From NCBI GenBank assembly GCA_964515395.1, contig CAZERC010000002.1:62001-126000 (forward strand): DNA of 64,000 nucleotides, read 5' to 3'. The notes below the pieces were generated by a model, which saw nothing but the letters and a program-made list of their open reading frames with translations, searched no databases and had not been told where the DNA came from. Positions 59,952 through 64,000 of the stretch are shown in pieces (positions within the stretch are counted from its first letter, which is position 1; every line of letters begins with the position of its first letter). A program made the translations under genes and the position numbers. This DNA comes from UBA1876 sp964515395. GTDB lineage: Bacteria > Synergistota > Synergistia > Synergistales > Thermovirgaceae.

Positions 59952-61455
59952 AAACGCAGACGAAAGAACGATGCCGGAAGACGAGATCTTGAAGCAACGA
60001 ACGGAAAAGCTTGCCCGCCTCAAAAGTGAGGAAGGATATGACCCTTTTCTGCATGAAAAATGGGACGTCAAACACAATGTCCCCTATGTCAAGGAAAAAT
60101 TCGATTATCTCGGCCCCGATGAAAAGGCTGAAGAGGAAGAGATCGTCACCGCCGGGCGTCTTGTGACCCTGCGGAAGCACGGCAAGGCCTCTTTTGCGGA
60201 CATGGCCGACGAGTCCGACCAGATACAGTTATATTTCCAGATGGATGCGCTGGGTGAGACGAGTTACACCTTTTTCAAGAAATGGGTCGACACCGGAGAT
60301 ATCGTGGGTATCGTGGGGCATCCTTTCAGAACAAGAAGAGGTGAACTCTCGATCCTCGTTACGCGGTTTGAACTCCTTTCCAAGGCCATGCGACCGCTTC
60401 CCGAAAAATGGCACGGTCTGAAAGATACGGAGATCCGGTACAGGCAACGCTATGTCGACCTTATCGCCAATCCCGAGGTGCGAGAAACTTTCAGGAAACG
60501 TGCCCGGATCATCAGCGCCCTGCGGGATGTTCTCGAAGAGGAAGGGACCATCGAAGTGGAAACACCCATTCTGTCATCTATTGCGGGCGGAGCGAACGCA
60601 AGGCCCTTCGTGACCCATCACAATGCTCTCGACATCGACCTCTACCTTCGCATAGCCACGGAGCTCTACCTCAAGCGGCTTATCGTGGGCATGTTCGGCA
60701 GGGTGTACGAAATCGGGAAGAATTTCCGGAATGAAGGCATCGACATCATGCATAACCCGGAGTTTACGGCCCTTGAAGTGTATTGGGCCTACGCGGACTA
60801 CAAGGACATCATGGATCTCACGGAGCGGCTCGTCGTAGCCGCCGCAGACGCCGCCGGGAACCGGAAAATCCTGTATCAGGGGACCGAAATCGACCTGGAA
60901 CCTCCCTTCAGACGAGCCTCCATGGTTGAACTGGTGAAAGAAAAGTGCGGTTACGATCTTCATGAAATGACAAGCGATGATGAGGCAAAAAAATTTGCGC
61001 GGAACAAGGGAATTGAAATTGAGGGGAATGAAACGCGGTATGGCGTACTTGTGGAACTCTTTGAGACTTTCGTCGAAGACACGCTGATTCAGCCGACGTT
61101 TGTTGTGGGGCTTCCCACAGAAGTTTCCCCCCTTGCGAAAAAAGACCCGAAGGACCCGAATTTCACCAACCGGTTCGAGTTGTATATCTATGGAAACGAG
61201 GTTGCAAACGCCTTCAGCGAGCTGAATGATCCTTTCGACCAGAAGGACAGGTTCCTCCAGCAGGCGAAACGGAAGGCGGCCGGCGACGAAGAAGCTCATG
61301 TTTACGACGAGGATTACGTCACGGCCCTTGAGTACGGGCTTCCTCCCACGGGAGGTCTCGGCGTAGGGATCGACAGGCTTGTCATGTTCCTGACGGATTC
61401 TCGTTCAATCAGGGATGTTATCCTGTTCCCGACGATGCGGCCGAGGACTTCGTGA
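59944..61455 (+). CDS. lysS: Lysyl-tRNA synthetase, class II
   Basis: Charges tRNA-Lys; 503 residues. The N-terminal OB-fold anticodon domain (about residues 60-165) has VTAGRLVTLRKHGKASFADM. The class II core shows motif 1 around VRETFRKRARIISALRDVLE, motif 2 YEIGKNFRNEGIDIMHNPEF and motif 3 YGLPPTGGLGVGIDRLVMF. ATG 59944 follows AAAGGAG with 8-nt spacing and overlaps the dus stop by 8 nt; the frame continues upstream inside dus but without family similarity. Confidence 0.97.
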   Translation: MAENADERTMPEDEILKQRTEKLARLKSEEGYDPFLHEKWDVKHNVPYVKEKFDYLGPDEKAEEEEIVTAGRLVTLRKHGKASFADMADESDQIQLYFQMDALGETSYTFFKKWVDTGDIVGIVGHPFRTRRGELSILVTRFELLSKAMRPLPEKWHGLKDTEIRYRQRYVDLIANPEVRETFRKRARIISALRDVLEEEGTIEVETPILSSIAGGANARPFVTHHNALDIDLYLRIATELYLKRLIVGMFGRVYEIGKNFRNEGIDIMHNPEFTALEVYWAYADYKDIMDLTERLVVAAADAAGNRKILYQGTEIDLEPPFRRASMVELVKEKCGYDLHEMTSDDEAKKFARNKGIEIEGNETRYGVLVELFETFVEDTLIQPTFVVGLPTEVSPLAKKDPKDPNFTNRFELYIYGNEVANAFSELNDPFDQKDRFLQQAKRKAAGDEEAHVYDEDYVTALEYGLPPTGGLGVGIDRLVMFLTDSRSIRDVILFPTMRPRTS

Positions 61456-61485
61456 CAATATTTTCGACGGAACAGGGAGTGTAGC

Positions 61486-63528
61486 ATGGACCGGGAGAAG
61501 GCCGAAGCAAGGGTTGAAGAACTCAGAAAAGAAATTGATCATCACAACTATCTCTACTATGTCCTTGATCAGCCACGGATTTCGGACGAGGCTTACGATG
61601 GTCTCATGCGGGAGTTGCGCGAGATAGAGCGGAAATTCCCCGAACTCGTCACCCCCGAATCGCCGACTCAAAGAGTGGGCGGCGAGCCTCTCGAGCAATT
61701 CGAGAAAGTCAACCACGGTGTTCCGATGCTGAGCCTTGAAAATGCTTTTTCCGAAGAGGAATTAAGGTCCTTTTTCAAACGGACGCAAAGCGCTCTTTCA
61801 AGGGAAAATCTGGAATACTTCTGTGAATTAAAAATAGACGGCCTTGCCGTTTCTCTTCGCTATGAGGACGGCCGTCTCATAAGGGGCGCAACAAGGGGAA
61901 ACGGAACTATCGGCGAGGATGTAACAGGCAATTTGAGGACGATTCCTTCCATCCCCCTGAAAACGGTGCGACCTGCGGAAGGCGTTCTCGAAGTGCGCGG
62001 TGAAGTTCTTATGATGAAAGAAGCCTTCTCAAGGCTGAATGCCAGGAGGGAAGAGCAGGGACAGCCTTTGTTTGCCAACCCGAGGAATGCCGCAGCGGGA
62101 AGTCTTCGGCAGCTGGATCCGAAAATAACGGCAAAAAGAAACCTGTATTTTTTCGCATACCAGGTTGTCCATCCGGAAACACACGGGTTGGTGACGCAGA
62201 TGGAAGTCCTCGCCTGGATCAAGGAAATGGGTTTCTCTGTTCAGGGAACTGAGGAACTTGCATCTTCCGCTGAGGATGTCTTGCGGTATGTCACACGATG
62301 GGAACAAAAACGCCGGGAATTAGCCTATGCCATCGATGGCGTGGTTGTCAAGGTCAATGACCTTTCCTTGTGGGAACAGCTGGGAACAACGGCAAAGACT
62401 CCACGATGGGCCATCGCCTACAAATACGCACCCGAGGAAAAACGAACCCGGATCAGGGACATCGAGGTTTCCGTCGGCAGGACAGGAGCGTTGACGCCCG
62501 TTGCGCATCTTGATCCTGTCAGATTGTCAGGAACTGTGGTCAGGAGGGCAAGTCTCCACAATGCCGACGAGATTCAGAGGAAAGACGTTCGAATCGGCGA
62601 CATGGTATGGATCCGGAAGGCCGGAGAAATCATACCTGAAATCCTCCGTGTGGATTTTGATTCCCGGCCGGAAGGGCTTCAACCTTTCAAAATGCCGGAG
62701 AGGTGTCCCGTTTGCGGTGCCCCTGTTGTCAGTCTGCCCGAGGAAGTAGCCATCAGGTGCCCTAACCGGTCCTGTCCGGCACAGATGCGGGAGGGACTCA
62801 TCCATTTTGCCTCGCAGTCCGGCATGGACATCCGGGGCCTCGGCGAGAAGATCGTCGACAAGCTCGTGGCTGAAGGTATGGTAAAAGACTTTGCGGACCT
62901 TTACCGTTTAGGTCTTGAGGACCTGGCGCAATTGCAGCTGTCCGGAGAAGGTGCGACAAGGAAGCTCGGTCGGAAAAACGCTGAATCCATCCTTCAGTCG
63001 ATAGAGGAGTCAAAGAACAGGTCTCTGCGAGACCTGTTGGCGGCTTTGGGCATTCGATTTGTCGGAGGTCGTGTAGCGGAACTTCTCACGGAAACATTTG
63101 GATCAGTAGATGATTTGATGGAGGCGGATGAACGTCAACTCTCCGAAATCGAAGGTATCGGACCGGGAATTGCGGCGTCGGTCGCGGCCTTTTTCAAAGA
63201 CGAGCGAAACCGGGCGATGATAGAAAAACTTCGCTCCGCCGGTCTCCGGTTCACCAGGGAGGAGAAGGCCCATATAGGGGAAGGTCCATTTTCGCATCTT
63301 TCCGTCGTCTTTACCGGAGAACTGGAAAGCATGACCAGAAGTGAAGCCGAAGAAATCGTAAAACGACTTGGAGGCTCAACGGCTTCACGGGTGTCGGGAA
63401 AGACGAACCTGGTTGTGGTTGGGGCCAACCCCGGAAGCAAGTATGAAGAAGCCCGCAGGCGCGGTGTGGAGACCTGCGATGAAGGAGACTTTCTTTCCAT
63501 GATCAAGGAAGCCGGAGTTGACGTGTAA
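61486..63528 (+). CDS. ligA: NAD-dependent DNA ligase LigA
   Basis: Seals nicks using NAD; 680 residues. Domain Ia (HNYLYYVLDQPRISDEAYD) is followed by the adenylation lysine in CELKIDGLAVSLRYEDG at about residue 117, RGDGxxGE-type GNGTIGEDVTGN, and VEVRGE-like LEVRGEVLM. Then come the OB fold, the Cys4 zinc site (CPVCGAPV and CPNRSCPAQ), tandem HhH motifs (GIRFVGGRVAELL, GIGPGIAASVA) and a C-terminal BRCT domain (SVVFTGELESMTRSEAEEI). The length is standard. The nucleotide loop has TRGNGTIG in place of TRGDG, a common variant position. Confidence 0.97.
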   Translation: MDREKAEARVEELRKEIDHHNYLYYVLDQPRISDEAYDGLMRELREIERKFPELVTPESPTQRVGGEPLEQFEKVNHGVPMLSLENAFSEEELRSFFKRTQSALSRENLEYFCELKIDGLAVSLRYEDGRLIRGATRGNGTIGEDVTGNLRTIPSIPLKTVRPAEGVLEVRGEVLMMKEAFSRLNARREEQGQPLFANPRNAAAGSLRQLDPKITAKRNLYFFAYQVVHPETHGLVTQMEVLAWIKEMGFSVQGTEELASSAEDVLRYVTRWEQKRRELAYAIDGVVVKVNDLSLWEQLGTTAKTPRWAIAYKYAPEEKRTRIRDIEVSVGRTGALTPVAHLDPVRLSGTVVRRASLHNADEIQRKDVRIGDMVWIRKAGEIIPEILRVDFDSRPEGLQPFKMPERCPVCGAPVVSLPEEVAIRCPNRSCPAQMREGLIHFASQSGMDIRGLGEKIVDKLVAEGMVKDFADLYRLGLEDLAQLQLSGEGATRKLGRKNAESILQSIEESKNRSLRDLLAALGIRFVGGRVAELLTETFGSVDDLMEADERQLSEIEGIGPGIAASVAAFFKDERNRAMIEKLRSAGLRFTREEKAHIGEGPFSHLSVVFTGELESMTRSEAEEIVKRLGGSTASRVSGKTNLVVVGANPGSKYEEARRRGVETCDEGDFLSMIKEAGVDV

Positions 63529-63529
63529 G

Positions 63530-63550
63530 GCAGGCCCTGTGCGGGCCTGC
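63530..63550 (+). other. Intercistronic hairpin between ligA and gatC
   Basis: GCAGGCCC (63530-63537) pairs perfectly with GGGCCTGC (63543-63550), loop TGTGC. It has no U tail in either direction, and the gatC SD AAGGAGG follows 4 nt later. Confidence 0.7.
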
Positions 63551-63567
63551 AAAAAGGAGGAAATCCA

Positions 63568-63873
63568 ATGGTTACCGAAGATGAAGTCAGGCACATCGCC
63601 CGCCTCATCCGGCTGGAAGTGGATGAAAACGAAGTATCCCGCTTGCAGGAACACTTCAACGAAATTCTCGAACATTTTCACTCTCTCGGGAAAGTGGATC
63701 TCGCCGGAATTGACCCCTTTACACCGGAAGAAGGGAGATCCTGCCCCTTGAGGGAAGATGAAGTACATCCATGGTCAGGCAGGAATGCCGCTATCGAGTC
63801 GGCTCCCCTGAGCGATGGCGATTTTTTCAAGGTACCGCGAATTATAAGCGAGGTGGAAAGCGATGACGCTTGA
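63568..63873 (+). CDS. gatC: Aspartyl/glutamyl-tRNA amidotransferase subunit C
   Basis: Small stabilising subunit of the GatCAB complex, which converts Glu-tRNA-Gln and Asp-tRNA-Asn to the amides; 101 residues. It begins VTEDEVRHIARLIRLEVDEN and ends in the typical LREDEVHPW and DGDFFKVPRII segments. AAGGAGG precedes the ATG. It overlaps the gatA start by 11 nt. Confidence 0.96.
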   Translation: MVTEDEVRHIARLIRLEVDENEVSRLQEHFNEILEHFHSLGKVDLAGIDPFTPEEGRSCPLREDEVHPWSGRNAAIESAPLSDGDFFKVPRIISEVESDDA

Positions 63874-64000
63874 TGGCCTTGGTGCGGCCGAAACGGCGTC
63901 GGCGATTCGAAACGGTGATGTTACGGCATCCGCCGTTATTGACAATGTGTTCAAAAGGGTCAATGCATGGGAAAGCCAACTGAATGCGCTGATTACCCCT
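63863..64000 (+). CDS. gatA: Aspartyl/glutamyl-tRNA amidotransferase subunit A (3' truncated by window)
   Basis: The first 46 codons of the amidase subunit of GatCAB. The N-terminus reads MTLDGLGAAETASAIRNGDV followed by TASAVIDNVFKRVNAWESQL and NALITP, which matches GatA (the ELH..L..GE.TS.EL...L.RI...N.ALNA pattern). The ATG at 63863 lies inside the gatC end with GAGGTGG upstream. The catalytic Ser-Ser-Lys region lies beyond the window. Confidence 0.88.
   Translation, partial: MTLDGLGAAETASAIRNGDVTASAVIDNVFKRVNAWESQLNALITP

Overview
The window is one contiguous bacterial chromosome segment with dense, mostly plus-strand operons. It suggests an anaerobic, diderm, amino-acid-fermenting bacterium, most likely of the Synergistota (inference from gene content; no taxonomic search was possible). 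Supporting points are a complete selenoprotein-dependent glycine reductase operon, several amino-acid transporters, type III glutamine synthetase, rubredoxin, ExbB/ExbD/TonB plus an O-antigen-ligase-like protein (outer membrane and LPS), and a Gram-positive-like set of DivIVA, YggS, RNase Y/YmdB, RecX, ComEA/ComEC and GatCAB. No rRNA, tRNA, insertion sequence, prophage or CRISPR array was recognised.

Layout. 1-3673: end of rplI, dnaB and a polytopic O-antigen-ligase-like gene. 3677-6616 (minus): type III glutamine synthetase and a GntR/FCD regulator. 6739-12454 (plus): an operon divergent from the regulator, with two short-chain dehydrogenases, a non-canonical GcvPA/GcvPB-like pair and a COG3199 NAD-kinase-like protein; three GTATAC boxes exactly 9 bp apart lie between regulator and operon. 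12539-13992 (minus): a flavodoxin-fold oxidoreductase and an aldolase closely resembling 4-hydroxy-2-oxoglutarate aldolase. 14149-19047: DUF72, D-2-hydroxyacid dehydrogenase, HAD phosphatase, an HlyD-like protein, YggS and DivIVA. 19044-24004: recG (frameshifted in this sequence), recX, rny, ymdB. 24055-26355 (minus): hypE, hypD, hypC. 26505-28910: nitrilase-family amidohydrolase and an NSS-family sodium symporter.

28985-40143 is the metabolic heart: promoter, glycine riboswitch, grdX, trxA, grdE, grdA (Sec codon TGA at 31500), grdB (Sec codon TGA at 32924), grdC and grdD, followed by an alanine/glycine:cation symporter, alanine racemase and alanine dehydrogenase. Together they would take up glycine and alanine, reduce glycine to acetyl phosphate and ammonia (electron sink and ATP), and oxidise alanine to pyruvate (electron source), a Stickland-type pairing. 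40275-42221 is transketolase. 42252-44956 is exbB, a BtuF-like binding protein, exbD and tonB. 45240-49013 holds a tRNA m1A-type methyltransferase, queH, a PurM/HypE-like protein, an M24 peptidase and rubredoxin. 49246-53452 is carAB. 53534-54591 contains a decayed ABC binding-protein gene and a secreted hypothetical. 54696-58127: miaB, comEA and a short comEC. 58174-64000: coaX, dus, lysS, ligA, gatC and the start of gatA.

The least-described element is the 6.7-12.5 kb operon, whose GcvP-like subunits differ from glycine decarboxylase at motifs normally conserved in the active-site region. Other points of note are the glycine riboswitch with a degenerate second aptamer and an SD-masking hairpin, the binding protein inserted between exbB and exbD, and GC-rich intercistronic hairpins lacking U tails.
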